Shown here piece by piece: positions 45,384 to 55,185 of a stretch of 64,000 nucleotides of DNA (positions within the stretch are counted from its first letter, which is position 1; each line of letters starts with the position of its first letter). Position numbers and translations under genes: made by a program. Below the pieces are notes generated by a model, which worked only from the letters and a program-made list of their open reading frames with translations, searched no databases and was not told the DNA's origin. Source of the stretch: JANQIO01 sp965229625 (GTDB taxonomy: Bacteria > Pseudomonadota > Gammaproteobacteria > Pseudomonadales > Halieaceae); NCBI GenBank assembly GCA_965229625.1, contig CBDDJJ010000002.1, positions 992,001 through 1,056,000 of the forward strand, given 5' to 3'.

Positions 45384-47819
45384 TCAGGCGGCCTCACTCT
45401 GGCTGGATTTCGCATCACCCTCGGCCAGTACAGGTACCCACTCCGCGCTGTTGACGCGGCGCAGCAGCACGCCCTCATCGTTCAGCGCATGCATCTGTAT
45501 CCAACCGTTGTTGACCAGATCGGCCAACCCGCTGTGCTGATAGATCACGTAGTCAATGGCCTCCACCGGTGCTGCAATCACTGCCATCAGGCGCAGCGGC
45601 TCGTGGAAGAAAGACTTTCCGTCATGCAGCGACTGCATTGGCAGGCCGGAGCGCAGGTCACCGTCCACACCCTCCAGCACACCGACGCCGCTGACAACGT
45701 TGTGCAGGGTCTTGTCGCCGCTGCCGAAGTGCCTGTTATCCACTGTGGACCCGTAGTACTGCATGGTAATCCAACTTGCTACTACCAAAGGTGCGGTTAG
45801 GATCACTTCCAGTACGCCATATTCCTTATCGATCCGGTGGTCGTATTCGTGCAGGAAGGTTCGGCCAGCCAGGTCCAGGCCGCGCGTCTTGTCACGAGGT
45901 GCGGCAATAAAGGCCCTGCAGCCCGCCAGACCCCATTCAGGACGCACCTCGGACCAGTCGCTGGCTCGACGCAGCAGGGATTGCCCGCTCACGGCATTGA
46001 GATCAGCGGCGCGCTCGCTGCGGGTGGCGCGCGCCGTCAGGCTTGCGTGATTCACGAAAGCCTCCATTCCAGCCGTGGACACCAGTGACTCAGCGTTCAG
46101 CAGGGTCAACTCGTCAGTGGTGGTGTCGTGAATAGCCGCAACGAACTGCGTGTCGGCGGGAATCTCGATACCGCGCTCAATCAGGCCGGCGCGCACTGCG
46201 CTGTCGTTGAGCAGGCCAGCGGCGATCCGGGCATTGGCATCGCCGGCGTGACCACCGCAGGCACCACAATCCAGCGCCGAGGCATAGGGATTGTTGGTGA
46301 CGGAGGCGCCGTGCCCTGCCAGCACCACCAGCGGTGCAAAGCCGCTGGTCAGCGACATGCCGCGCAACAGGCCTTCCGCCATGCCGATCTTCTCTTCCAA
46401 GGTCGCCTGCAGCTCGGGTGCCGTAGAAGGCGAGCGAGGCTTTTCCCAACCGAGGCTCGCCTTGATAAGTTTCCAGGCGTAGCCAATCCCCAGCGCTTCC
46501 ACGTAGCTGAAGCCCGCCACACCTGCGCGCTGGAAACGTGCCCAGCGGCCTTCCATGAACTGCTGGGTAGCGTGACTCGCCGGCGTGTGGGAGCAGGCGC
46601 TGTGACCGGGCTCCAGCAATACCGGGCAACGGTCACTGTCGCCTTCGATTTCGGACTCCAGCTTGACGGCCAGGCCGAAGAAACCGGCGAAGCCGATGGT
46701 TTCAATCTTCAGTGAAGGGCTGTTTTCAAGGGCGCGCCGGTAGCGTTCGGAGCGCACATCGATGCAGAACGCTGCCTGCACATCAGGACGAGACTCACGG
46801 TCTTCCACGCTCTGGCTGGCGAGCATTTCCGCCAGCTCACGCTGGGCTGCAAAGTCCTGGGCCACCTGCAAGGTCAGGTCGGTCCAGTTCAGCGCCAGCC
46901 ACTGGCCGGTGTCATCGTCCGTGTAGTGATGGGTACTGGCGTGCCAGTGCTTCGCCAGGCCGGTGTGGCCGAGGCAGCGATAGAGCACCAGCTCCCAGCT
47001 GGCGCGAATGGCCAGTAACTGGCGTGCTGCGCTGCCGTCTTCACCGCGCAGCTCCTTGGTCCAGCCGCGATAGCGGGCATAGGCAGCCCAGCCGGCGACA
47101 TCAGACAGCAGTCGATGGAAGTAGTCCGTCAGGGCTTCTGGAGTCAGCGCGAGCTCTTCTGCAAGCATGATGAGCAGTGCGGTGGGTTCGGCCGGCAACT
47201 CGGCGAAAACCTGGCGAGCCCCCTTGAGACCCAGCAACTCGGCGCTGCGGTCGATGGACGCCAGCGCGCGATAGGAGCGCCAGGGGTCCGCATCCTGGCC
47301 ACCGACCGACCAGACCGCCAGGCCCTGGTCAAAATAGTCCGCGGCCCAGTTTGAAATCGCATTGCCGATAAAGCCTTCCCAGTCCGTGTTATCGGCCCGC
47401 TGCGCCAGGGAGGCCACCGTGGGAAGTTTGAACAGATCCGCAGGCGCCTCACCCTTCAGCGCCTCTGCCCGTACGCGCTCGACAGACGTCACATGGCGAC
47501 GCCCATGACGGGACAACTCCTGAATGGCCATAGCGATATCCTCATCACGGATACGGCCTTCGGCGATGCGCTCGGCGTAGTAGCTGCGCGGCATGGTCAA
47601 GCGCGCGCCCAGGGTCCTTGCTGACAGGTAGCCGGCGTCCTGGAGGTCGTTTTCCGCCATTCCCATGAGCGGGTTGACGGCGACGAAGGACTTCAGCGGC
47701 CAAAGCGGGGCAATACGCCCCGCCGCCTGGCTGGCGGCCTTATCTACACTCAGGTCCAGCGCCGGGGCAACAGACGCTTGCGGCGTATCGATAGCTTCCG
47801 GAGGTAGCTTGGCATTCAT
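45384..47819 (-). CDS. dabA: Inorganic carbon transporter subunit DabA
   Basis: 811 residues of the DUF2309/DabA family, a beta-carbonic-anhydrase-like subunit that hydrates CO2 vectorially when coupled to an ion-translocating partner. The expected zinc and active-site residues are in place: Cys352 and Asp354 in FCIDVRSERYRR, His503 in LAGHGASVTNNP, Cys518 in LDCGACGGHAGDAN. The His-Cys spacing of 15 matches the characterised Halothiobacillus protein. It lies two bases after dabB. Several long frames on the other strand are shadows. Confidence 0.95.
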   Translation of the reverse strand: MNAKLPPEAIDTPQASVAPALDLSVDKAASQAAGRIAPLWPLKSFVAVNPLMGMAENDLQDAGYLSARTLGARLTMPRSYYAERIAEGRIRDEDIAMAIQELSRHGRRHVTSVERVRAEALKGEAPADLFKLPTVASLAQRADNTDWEGFIGNAISNWAADYFDQGLAVWSVGGQDADPWRSYRALASIDRSAELLGLKGARQVFAELPAEPTALLIMLAEELALTPEALTDYFHRLLSDVAGWAAYARYRGWTKELRGEDGSAARQLLAIRASWELVLYRCLGHTGLAKHWHASTHHYTDDDTGQWLALNWTDLTLQVAQDFAAQRELAEMLASQSVEDRESRPDVQAAFCIDVRSERYRRALENSPSLKIETIGFAGFFGLAVKLESEIEGDSDRCPVLLEPGHSACSHTPASHATQQFMEGRWARFQRAGVAGFSYVEALGIGYAWKLIKASLGWEKPRSPSTAPELQATLEEKIGMAEGLLRGMSLTSGFAPLVVLAGHGASVTNNPYASALDCGACGGHAGDANARIAAGLLNDSAVRAGLIERGIEIPADTQFVAAIHDTTTDELTLLNAESLVSTAGMEAFVNHASLTARATRSERAADLNAVSGQSLLRRASDWSEVRPEWGLAGCRAFIAAPRDKTRGLDLAGRTFLHEYDHRIDKEYGVLEVILTAPLVVASWITMQYYGSTVDNRHFGSGDKTLHNVVSGVGVLEGVDGDLRSGLPMQSLHDGKSFFHEPLRLMAVIAAPVEAIDYVIYQHSGLADLVNNGWIQMHALNDEGVLLRRVNSAEWVPVLAEGDAKSSQSEAA

Positions 47820-47821
47820 GG

Positions 47822-49369
47822 TCAGGCTCCTTGACGAGGGCTCACGGCGCGGTATGCGCCCAGCCAGCGATTGATGAACAGGTTGATATACAGGCCTCTG
47901 GCGAGGTGCACTCGCAGTTTGCTGAAGCGCGCCTGGGCCAGCCCTGCGCTTTGCAGGAAGGCAATGGCAGTAAAGCCCAGCACGACGCTCACCAGCAGGC
48001 CACGGCCGAACAGGCCCAGCTCACGGGTGGCCACCAGGACGTCGCCGAGAGCAATGACGGCCAGCGTCTGCAGGCCGAAGTAGGCGCCAGTCACTGCCGC
48101 AGCCCCTGCCAGCGTACGCAGGTGACGGCCCAGCGACTGGGCCGGTGCGTCCAGGAACAACCACAGGCCCAGCACCAGCATCCAGCCCAGGCTGAACACC
48201 ACGGGTTGTTGCTGCCAGCCAAATCCGGCGAGGGTAGCAATTCCGAAGTAGACCGCTACCAGGGCCACCAACAGCGCCAGGCCCTGGACCATGCCGCCCG
48301 CGCGGGCGCCCTGCTGCCAGGCCTCCATGCGCAGGCGGCGTACCACGTCACCACTGCTCAGGAAGGCATGCGCCTTATAGAGGGAATGCCCCACCAGGTG
48401 CACAACCGCGGCGGTGTAGGCCCCAAGGCCGCACTGCATCATCATGAAACCCATCTGGCCAACCGTGGAGTAAGCCAGCGCTGACTTGATGCTTGGCTGC
48501 GTGAGCATAATGATGGTGCCCACAGCGGCTGTTACCGCGCCAATGCTGGCAACGGTCAGGCCGATAGAGGGCGCCGCCAGCATCAGGTCGGCAAAGCGCA
48601 GGAACAGGAAACCGCCGGCATTGACGATGCCCGCATGTAACAAGGCTGACACCGGCGTAGGCGTCTCCATCACTTCGACCAGCCAGCCATGGGTGGGGAA
48701 CTGGGCAGACTTGAGAACCGCAGTGAGCGCCAGCAGCGCAGCGGCAACCCAGGCGGCGCCTGGCAGTTCGCCAGGCAGGGAACGGATAGTCTCGGCCAGG
48801 ACGCCGATCTCGGCGGTGCCGAACTCTGCGATCAGCAGACCGCAGGCAACGATCAGCGACAAATCGCCAAAGCGCGCCAGGATGAACTTCTTGGTAGCGG
48901 CAACACGCGCCATGCGACGCTCCCGCCGGAACAGCAGTAGGCGATTCAACAGCAGGCTCATGGCCACCCAGGCACCCACCAGCAGGTAGAGGTTGCCGGC
49001 GGCCACCAGGGTAGTAACAGCGGCGAGTGTGAGCGCGAGCTCCGCCATGAAGCGACCGTGTTGCGGGTCGCCTGCCAGGTACTGGCGGCTGTAATGCAAC
49101 ACCGAGGTGCCGAGGAAGCTGACCAGCGTCAGCAGGACTGCGCTCAGCGCGTCGACGCGTACTGAAACGCCGACCCCGGCAAGACCGAGCACCGGGCTCT
49201 GCCCGGCACCGGAGGTGACGGCGAGCCAGCCACTGGCGACTGCAACCGCGACCGGCAACCAGGCCAGCCACAGGGGCCAGCGCGCCGGGCTGCGCAGCAT
49301 CAGCAGCGCCATTCCGATATAAAGCACCGGTATTGCGACCGGCAGCAGATACAAAGAAGGCATAGTCAT
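47822..49369 (-). CDS. dabB: Inorganic carbon transporter membrane subunit DabB
   Basis: 515 residues with about 13-14 hydrophobic helices, of the NuoL/MrpA proton-translocating family. Recognisable segments: VSFLGTSVLHYSRQYLAGDP, SAQFPTHGWLVEVMETPTPVSALLHAG and STVGQMGFMMMQCGLGAYTAAVVHLVGH. With DabA it forms an energy-driven CO2/bicarbonate uptake complex in the cytoplasmic membrane. It is divergent from the LysR gene across an AT-rich 128-bp region. ATG at 49369 or two codons later. Confidence 0.93.
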   Translation of the reverse strand: MTMPSLYLLPVAIPVLYIGMALLMLRSPARWPLWLAWLPVAVAVASGWLAVTSGAGQSPVLGLAGVGVSVRVDALSAVLLTLVSFLGTSVLHYSRQYLAGDPQHGRFMAELALTLAAVTTLVAAGNLYLLVGAWVAMSLLLNRLLLFRRERRMARVAATKKFILARFGDLSLIVACGLLIAEFGTAEIGVLAETIRSLPGELPGAAWVAAALLALTAVLKSAQFPTHGWLVEVMETPTPVSALLHAGIVNAGGFLFLRFADLMLAAPSIGLTVASIGAVTAAVGTIIMLTQPSIKSALAYSTVGQMGFMMMQCGLGAYTAAVVHLVGHSLYKAHAFLSSGDVVRRLRMEAWQQGARAGGMVQGLALLVALVAVYFGIATLAGFGWQQQPVVFSLGWMLVLGLWLFLDAPAQSLGRHLRTLAGAAAVTGAYFGLQTLAVIALGDVLVATRELGLFGRGLLVSVVLGFTAIAFLQSAGLAQARFSKLRVHLARGLYINLFINRWLGAYRAVSPRQGA

Positions 49370-49497
49370 TTCGTTGGCCGTACAGGTTGAATTGGCGCTA
49401 GTTTGCAGAAATGGTGTTGATTGATAAAATTGAAAGATAACAACGTATCATTCTTTAAATGTGAACGATTTGAACCACCCATCCGGAGGGTTCGAGC

Positions 49498-50376
49498 ATG
49501 CGTCTCAACTACAATCACCTGCGCTATTTCTGGGCCGTCGCCCACAACGGCAACCTGACCCGCACCGCGGAACAACTGCACGTCTCCCAATCCGCCCTGT
49601 CCCTGCAAATCAAGAAACTGGAGGAGCAACTGGGTCATGAACTGTTTGAACGACGAGGCAAGCAGCTGGTGCTGACCGAGGCGGGGAGGCTGGCGCTGGA
49701 TCACGCCGATGTGATCTTCGCCAGCGGCACCGAGCTGCTCAATACCCTGGGCGGCGAAGGCTCCTCAAAGGAGATACTGCGCATCGGCGCACTGTCCACC
49801 CTGTCACGCAACTTCCAGATCGCCTTCCTGGATCCGCTGGTGGGACGGGAGCAAACCGAGGTGGTGGTGCGTTCGGGCAACCTCGCCAACCTGCTGGCCC
49901 AGCTTGAGGCGCACCGCCTGGACGTGGTGCTGACCAACACCTCCCCGCCACGGGATGCCGCGACTCCCTGGATCGTGCGCAGCCTGGACAGCCAGCCTGT
50001 CAGCCTGGTGGGCTTCCCGGAAAAAGCCCGCGCGGAGCGCAGCCTGGAAGATGCGCTACGGCAAGAACCGCTGGTGGTGCCTACCCTGGAAACCGCAGTA
50101 CGCACCGCTTTCGATACCTATTGCGACGAGCACGAGATTCGGCCCAACATCGTTGCCGAGGTCGACGATATGGCACTGTTGCGGGTGCTGGCACGCCGCA
50201 ACTATGGCGTAGCCGTGACCCCCGCCATCGTGGTGAGAGATGAACTGGTCAACGGCCAGCTGGTGGAGCTGGCCCGTTTTCCCGGTGTGGAAGAGCAGTT
50301 CCAGGCCATCACCCTGTCGCGGCAGTTTCCCAATCCGCTACTGAGGCTGCTGTTTGAAGCGATGGGCGTAGACTGA
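49498..50376 (+). CDS. LysR-family transcriptional regulator
   Basis: 292 residues. The N-terminal helix-turn-helix is MRLNYNHLRYFWAVAHNGNL to EQLHVSQSALSLQIKKLEEQL, and a periplasmic-binding-like effector domain follows. The start MRLNYNHLRYF resembles the NhaR-like subgroup. GGAGG precedes the ATG. Placed divergently from dabB, it is the likely activator of the DAB operon, through LTTR sites in 49370-49497. Convergent with mltD with one base between stops. Confidence 0.92.
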   Translation: MRLNYNHLRYFWAVAHNGNLTRTAEQLHVSQSALSLQIKKLEEQLGHELFERRGKQLVLTEAGRLALDHADVIFASGTELLNTLGGEGSSKEILRIGALSTLSRNFQIAFLDPLVGREQTEVVVRSGNLANLLAQLEAHRLDVVLTNTSPPRDAATPWIVRSLDSQPVSLVGFPEKARAERSLEDALRQEPLVVPTLETAVRTAFDTYCDEHEIRPNIVAEVDDMALLRVLARRNYGVAVTPAIVVRDELVNGQLVELARFPGVEEQFQAITLSRQFPNPLLRLLFEAMGVD

Positions 50377-50377
50377 G

Positions 50378-52339
50378 TCAGGCGTCCTTGAGCATGGGAA
50401 TCACCAGCACCATGCCCAGTTGCAGCCGATCGGGGTCAAGCTCCGGATTGTACTGACGCAGCAACCACATCGGCACCTCGTACTGCTGACGCGTCAGCTC
50501 CCACAGGGAATCTCCCTGCTTGACCACGTGTTTACGTGTGCCCTGGATTTGCCGTGCCATGAAGAAGGTCTGTTGGATATCCTTCTGGTATGCGACCCGG
50601 CGGCGTTCAAATTCCTCCGGGCTGACGCGGGAAAAATCCAGCTTCAGCCGCTGTCCGATCACCAGCGGTACACCGTAGCGACGGCCATTGATTGTGCGCA
50701 GCTGGCTGGCGCGCAGGTCCAGCCACTCGGCATAGTGGCCAAGGGTCTCCATGGCCTGAACCTCAATACTGTCATTCGCCGCCACCGTGTAATCACTGGG
50801 GTCGGCCAGCAGCTCGACCACGGGGGCGGCCTCCTCATCGGCCAGCGTACTGAGCATGGTCTCTTCCGGCGGCGGGCCCTCAATTGTCTGGGCCGGCGTC
50901 TCGGCATCGGCGAGGGCGTCCCCGGGGCGCGGTTCGCCGGGCAGGGTTTCCTGCGCTGACGCCACCTCGATCAGGGGCTCTTCCTCGATGGCCTGCCCGG
51001 ACGCTTGTTCGGCCATCGCCAGCAGCGCTGGATCACCCTCGTAGGGCAGTCGCAGCACCTGTCCGACACGAATCGTGTAGCGGCGATTGAGGCCGTTCAT
51101 GGCTGCCACGTCGCGGATGCTATGGCCGTAGCGACGGGCAATCTCCGAGACTGTGTCGCCACGCACCACGGTGTGGTACAGATCCGGGGTCTGCTCGTCG
51201 AAGCGCTTGTCCCCGGGGATTTCGGCCAGCACCAGCTGCGGGTCAACACCGAGACGATCCCGGGGTATGCGCAGCTTGAAACCGGCGGGGATGCGCTTGT
51301 TGCCCTGCCAGATCGGGTCCAGCAGAGCGCGGTTGTGCTGCTTGAGCACGCCGAGGTCCACCTGCAGGGCGAGGGCGATGTCCTCGGCACCGATGAACTC
51401 TTCGAGCTCGACTTCCAGGTAATCCACCGGCGGCGTGAGCTGCAGGGCACCGAAGTACTTTTCACTATTGGAGCTCACCTCCAGGGCAGCGAGAAAGGAT
51501 GGGTAGAAATTGCGGGAGGCAAAGCCGAACCGGCGCCCGTTGTAGTTCTCGATGATGGTTTCAATATCCGTGGTGCCCAGCTCGCTGGTCGCACGCCGCA
51601 TGCTGGCTGCGCCGTGGTTGTAGGCGGTGAGGGCCAGCGGCCAGGTACCGGTCAGCGTATGGTTGTGCTCCAGCAATTGGGCAGCCGCCACCGTGGCGGC
51701 AAAGGGGTCCATGCGTTCGTCGATGACATAGTCCACCTCGAGATAGCGCCGCCCGGTGGAACGGGTGAACTGCCAGATACCCGCGGCGCCTACCTTGGAA
51801 TAGGCTGACGGATTGAAGGAAGATTCCACGTGGGGCAGCACACCCAGCTCCTGGGGCATGCCGCGGTCGCGCAGGACCTGGGCGATGTGATCGTTCCACT
51901 CACCGGAACGGATAATACCTGCCTTGAAGCGGTCCGACTGGCCTCGCTGGAAGCGCACGCTACGCGCCGCCTCGCGCAGGCGCGCATCGGTGACATCCGG
52001 CCCCCACAGGGACAGCACGCGCTGCGCTTCCGCGGAGAGATTGCTGCGGTCCCTGGCCAGGGCTTCGAGAATCTTGCGATAGCGGGCCTTGACCTTGCGC
52101 ATGGTGCGCTTGTCGGCGTAGTAGTCCCCGCTCAGGCTCAGCGTCTCGTAGACGATGCCGACGCTGTCGGCATCGTGAATATAGCCGCTGCGGGTATCGA
52201 CCTCGGTATAGACCCGGGTCCAGAAATCCACTGCCGGCTGCAGTGCCGCGGGGCGTGGGAAGTTTTCAGCGAAGGAGAGTGAAGAGACTGCCAGGCTCAG
52301 GCAGACGGCGGAAATCAGTGAAACTAGTCGCAAGCGCAT
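50378..52339 (-). CDS. mltD: Membrane-bound lytic murein transglycosylase, MltD-like, with LysM domains
   Basis: 653 residues from the ATG at 52339 with a signal peptide (MRLRLVSLISAVCLSLAVSS to SFA). A GH23/SLT domain lies at about 150-300 with the catalytic Glu in LPHVESSFNPSAYSKVGAAG and later LTAYNHGAASMRRA. One clear LysM is central (YHTVVRGDTVSEIARRYG), a degenerate one follows near DYTVAANDS, and one ends the protein (KHVVKQGDSLWELTRQQY). No Cys follows the signal, unlike lipoprotein MltD. An upstream in-frame extension crosses the 42-bp repeats and is not used. Confidence 0.92.
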   Translation of the reverse strand: MRLRLVSLISAVCLSLAVSSLSFAENFPRPAALQPAVDFWTRVYTEVDTRSGYIHDADSVGIVYETLSLSGDYYADKRTMRKVKARYRKILEALARDRSNLSAEAQRVLSLWGPDVTDARLREAARSVRFQRGQSDRFKAGIIRSGEWNDHIAQVLRDRGMPQELGVLPHVESSFNPSAYSKVGAAGIWQFTRSTGRRYLEVDYVIDERMDPFAATVAAAQLLEHNHTLTGTWPLALTAYNHGAASMRRATSELGTTDIETIIENYNGRRFGFASRNFYPSFLAALEVSSNSEKYFGALQLTPPVDYLEVELEEFIGAEDIALALQVDLGVLKQHNRALLDPIWQGNKRIPAGFKLRIPRDRLGVDPQLVLAEIPGDKRFDEQTPDLYHTVVRGDTVSEIARRYGHSIRDVAAMNGLNRRYTIRVGQVLRLPYEGDPALLAMAEQASGQAIEEEPLIEVASAQETLPGEPRPGDALADAETPAQTIEGPPPEETMLSTLADEEAAPVVELLADPSDYTVAANDSIEVQAMETLGHYAEWLDLRASQLRTINGRRYGVPLVIGQRLKLDFSRVSPEEFERRRVAYQKDIQQTFFMARQIQGTRKHVVKQGDSLWELTRQQYEVPMWLLRQYNPELDPDRLQLGMVLVIPMLKDA

Positions 52340-52409
52340 CGGTTCGAGTAGTGGTAACAGCTCACATAGCATTACCCTACTCCGACCCGATGGCAAGCGG
52401 AAGGTTCGC

Positions 52410-52577
52410 CCCAGCGTATTTGCAGAGCAAATTCCCGAAAACAGCCCTGAGCCCAGCGCGTGTGCGCAGCACACTCGCCAAAAGAGCCATCAGCCCAGCG
52501 CGTGTGCGCAGCACACTCGCGAAAAGAGCCCTGAGCCCAGCGCGTTTGCGTAGCAAACTCGCGAAAAGAACCGACGG
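52410..52577. repeat. Four tandem 42-bp hairpin repeats
   Basis: Units start at 52410, 52452, 52494 and 52536, each with CCCAGCG. Each holds a small hairpin: ATTTGC/GCAAAT, GTGTGC/GCACAC (twice), GTTTGC/GCAAAC. The stem sequences differ between units but stay paired. They fill the space between the acyl-CoA dehydrogenase stop and the mltD start. No spacers, so not a CRISPR array. Confidence 0.9.
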
Positions 52578-52579
52578 CG

Positions 52580-53902
52580 TTAACCGTCTCTAAACGTCGC
52601 GTTTACCGCGTCCTGCGCAACGTACTTGCGCAGCTCCTGGCGGCCCACCACCATGCGGTGTACCGCATCCGGGCCATCCGCAAGGCGCAGGGTGCGCTGG
52701 GACATGTACATCGCCGCCAGCGGCGTGTCCTGGGAAACGCCGGTCGCACCAAACATCTGGATCGCTTCATCGACGATGCGAATGGAGATGTTGGGTACTG
52801 CTGTCTTGATCATGGAGATCCAGATGCGCGCCTCCTTGGCATCGACGTGGTCCATCATCCAGGCGGTCTTCAGCGTCAGCAGGCGTGCCATTTCAATGTC
52901 CATGCGGGCGTTGGCGATGATATCGATATTGCCGCCCAGCCGTGCCAGCGGTTTGCCGAATGCCACGCGGTTGGTGGCGCGGTCGCACATCAGCTGCAGG
53001 GCACGCTCGGCAGCACCGATGGCGCGCATGCAATGGTGGATGCGGCCCGGGCCGAGGCGGCCCTGGGAGATTTCGAAGCCGCGGCCGGCACCGAGAATCA
53101 TGTTGTCTTTCGGTACCCGCACATTGTTGAACTTCATGTGCATATGCCCATGGGGCGCGTCGTCCATGCTGAACACGTGCATGGGGCGCAGTACCTCCAC
53201 CCCGGGCGTATCCATGGGCACCAGGATCTGTGACTGTTGCAGGTGCTTCGGCGCCTCCGGGTCGGTCTTGACCATCACAATCAAGATCTTGCAGCGGGGG
53301 TCTCCGGCACCGCTGATGTAGTGCTTCTCGCCGTTGATGACCCACTCATCACCCTCGAGCTTTGCCTCTGTGCAGATATTGGTGGCGTCGGAGGAAGCTA
53401 CACCCGGCTCGGTCATAGCGAACGCCGAGCGGATCTCGCCGTTCAGTAGAGGCTCAAGCCATTCGGCTTTCTGGGCCTCGCTGCCATACTTCTCCAGCAC
53501 TTCCATGTTACCCGTGTCCGGCGCCGAGCAGTTGAAACATTCGGCCGCCAGGTGGGAGCGGCCCATCTCTTCGGCGAGGTAAGCGTATTCGACGGTGGTC
53601 AGGCCAAAGCCACGCTCACCCTCGGTGAGAAAGAAGTTCCAGAGGCCCTTCTCCCTGGCGCTGGACTTGAGTGTTTCGAGAATCTCGGTCTGGCGGTCGG
53701 TCCACTGCCAGCGGTCGCCCTTGCCAACTTCCTCGTAGAACTCCTGCTCTACCGGAATCACTTCATTGGTGATGAACTGTTTGACCTGCTCCAGGAGCGG
53801 CCGCAGTCTTTCGCTGACACCGAGCTCCATACTGCCTTCCAGCCCGCCTGTGAGGGCCTGCGCCTGATCTGCACTTGATGCACTCGTGGTTGAAGCACCC
53901 AT
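52580..53902 (-). CDS. Acyl-CoA dehydrogenase, ACAD11-like
   Basis: 440 residues from the ATG at 53902, with GGGAGAG upstream. Flavoprotein acyl-CoA dehydrogenase: FAMTEPGVASSDATNI substrate/FAD segment, WVINGEKHYISGA, GRIHHCMRAIGAAERAL, IQMFGATGVSQDTPLA near the end. Resembles the long-branch ACAD10/11-like subgroup. The likely role is alpha,beta-dehydrogenation of an acyl-CoA. Third in the leftward series of acyl-CoA dehydrogenases, 113 bases after the second. Confidence 0.93.
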   Translation of the reverse strand: MGASTTSASSADQAQALTGGLEGSMELGVSERLRPLLEQVKQFITNEVIPVEQEFYEEVGKGDRWQWTDRQTEILETLKSSAREKGLWNFFLTEGERGFGLTTVEYAYLAEEMGRSHLAAECFNCSAPDTGNMEVLEKYGSEAQKAEWLEPLLNGEIRSAFAMTEPGVASSDATNICTEAKLEGDEWVINGEKHYISGAGDPRCKILIVMVKTDPEAPKHLQQSQILVPMDTPGVEVLRPMHVFSMDDAPHGHMHMKFNNVRVPKDNMILGAGRGFEISQGRLGPGRIHHCMRAIGAAERALQLMCDRATNRVAFGKPLARLGGNIDIIANARMDIEMARLLTLKTAWMMDHVDAKEARIWISMIKTAVPNISIRIVDEAIQMFGATGVSQDTPLAAMYMSQRTLRLADGPDAVHRMVVGRQELRKYVAQDAVNATFRDG

Positions 53903-54016
53903 ACCTAGTCTCTCCCGATGTCCAGTTGAGCGGAGCCGTCCGCCTTCAGTATTGCCTGATAGTAGTCAATGCAGCCGCCTGTACCGGCGCACTGCAAACG
54001 CCTGTTACTGCAAACC

Positions 54017-55156
54017 TCAGTATTCGTTGAGGCGAGCGAAGCGATCCAGGTGGTAGCTGTAGTCACCATAGGTCTGTTGGGCCACCCGAGCGCGCTTGAT
54101 AAAGAAGCCGATGTCGAACTCATCGGTCATGCCAATGCCGCCGTGCATCTGGATCGCTTCATTGGTCACCAGTGTAGCCACTTCACAGAGCTTCGCCTTG
54201 CAGGCGCTGGCCAACGCCGACAGGCCGTCGGCGTCGGCGTCCACCGCCTGCAGGGCTTTCAGCACGATGGAGCGCGCCAGTTCCAACTGGGCATACATTT
54301 CCGCCGCGCGGTGCTGCAGCCCCTGGAAGGAGCCGATGGGTGCGCCGAACTGCTTCCGCTCCTTGAGGTAGTCCATGGTGCGCTCAAAGGCCTCGATGGA
54401 CAGCCCCAGCAGCTCCGCTGACAGGCCGATGTTGGCGATATCCAGTACCCGTTGCAGCGGCCCGTAGGCCGTGCCCTCGGGACCCAGCAGCGCATCGCCG
54501 CCAACGCGCACCTTGTCGAAGGTGATGGAGGCGCTGTTGCGGCTGTCGAGCATGGTCACACGTTCCACGCCCACGCCCTCGGCGCCGGCGTCAACCAGGA
54601 ACAGGCTCAGGCCGTCATCTTCACCGGGCGCGCCGGCGCTGCGCGCCACCACAATCAGGGTGTCCGCGCTATGGCCGTCAAACACCAGCACTTTGCGGCC
54701 CTCCAGCACCCAGCCATCCCCATCGCGGGCCGCCGTCATGGCGGTTTTGTGGGGAGCGTGGTGATTGCCTTCCTGCAGTGCCAGCGCCAGCGTCATTTCG
54801 CCCACCGCCAACTTCGGCAACAGCGCTTCCTTCTGCGCATCACTGCCGAGACGGGCGATGGCCGTGGCACCTACCAATATGGAAGACTGCAACGGCGAAA
54901 CACTCAGGTTGCGCCCGATCTGCTCCAGCACGATGCCGAGACCGGCATAGCCAAATCCCAGACCGCCGTAGGCTTCCGGGATGGCGATGCCCGGCCAGCC
55001 CATTTCCGCCATATCTGCCCACAGCGGCTGGCTGTAACCCTTTTCTGCCCCCTCATCCCGCAGGCGCCGCAGTTCAGCGACGGGAGCCTTCTCAGCCAGG
55101 AAGCCGGCTGCGGCATCCTTGAGCATCAGCTGATCTTCGTTGAGTACCAGTGCCAT
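54017..55156 (-). CDS. Acyl-CoA dehydrogenase, second (beta-type) subunit candidate
   Basis: 379 residues. Family features: IPEAYGGLGFGYAGLG, LALQEGNHH in place of the usual TEPGAGSD, VTMLDSRNSASITFDKVRV, IQMHGGIGMTDEFDIG. The altered FAD/substrate segment, and a partner acyl-CoA dehydrogenase gene 29 bases upstream, suggest a heteromeric enzyme of the ChsE1-ChsE2 kind known from sterol side-chain degradation. This is an inference from architecture. Confidence 0.9.
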   Translation of the reverse strand: MALVLNEDQLMLKDAAAGFLAEKAPVAELRRLRDEGAEKGYSQPLWADMAEMGWPGIAIPEAYGGLGFGYAGLGIVLEQIGRNLSVSPLQSSILVGATAIARLGSDAQKEALLPKLAVGEMTLALALQEGNHHAPHKTAMTAARDGDGWVLEGRKVLVFDGHSADTLIVVARSAGAPGEDDGLSLFLVDAGAEGVGVERVTMLDSRNSASITFDKVRVGGDALLGPEGTAYGPLQRVLDIANIGLSAELLGLSIEAFERTMDYLKERKQFGAPIGSFQGLQHRAAEMYAQLELARSIVLKALQAVDADADGLSALASACKAKLCEVATLVTNEAIQMHGGIGMTDEFDIGFFIKRARVAQQTYGDYSYHLDRFARLNEY

Positions 55157-55185
55157 AGGCGTGCCTCTCCTCCTTTGTTCCAGGC

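Noticed and set aside
52410..52577. Possible CRISPR array
   Set aside because: Repeats are contiguous, with no unique spacers, and no cas genes are present.
52243..52593. Plus-strand frame with a repeated basic 14-residue peptide (SPARVRSTLAKRA)
   Set aside because: The repeat follows from the 42-bp tandem units being a multiple of three; the frame is antisense to the start of mltD and has no ribosome-binding site or family resemblance.
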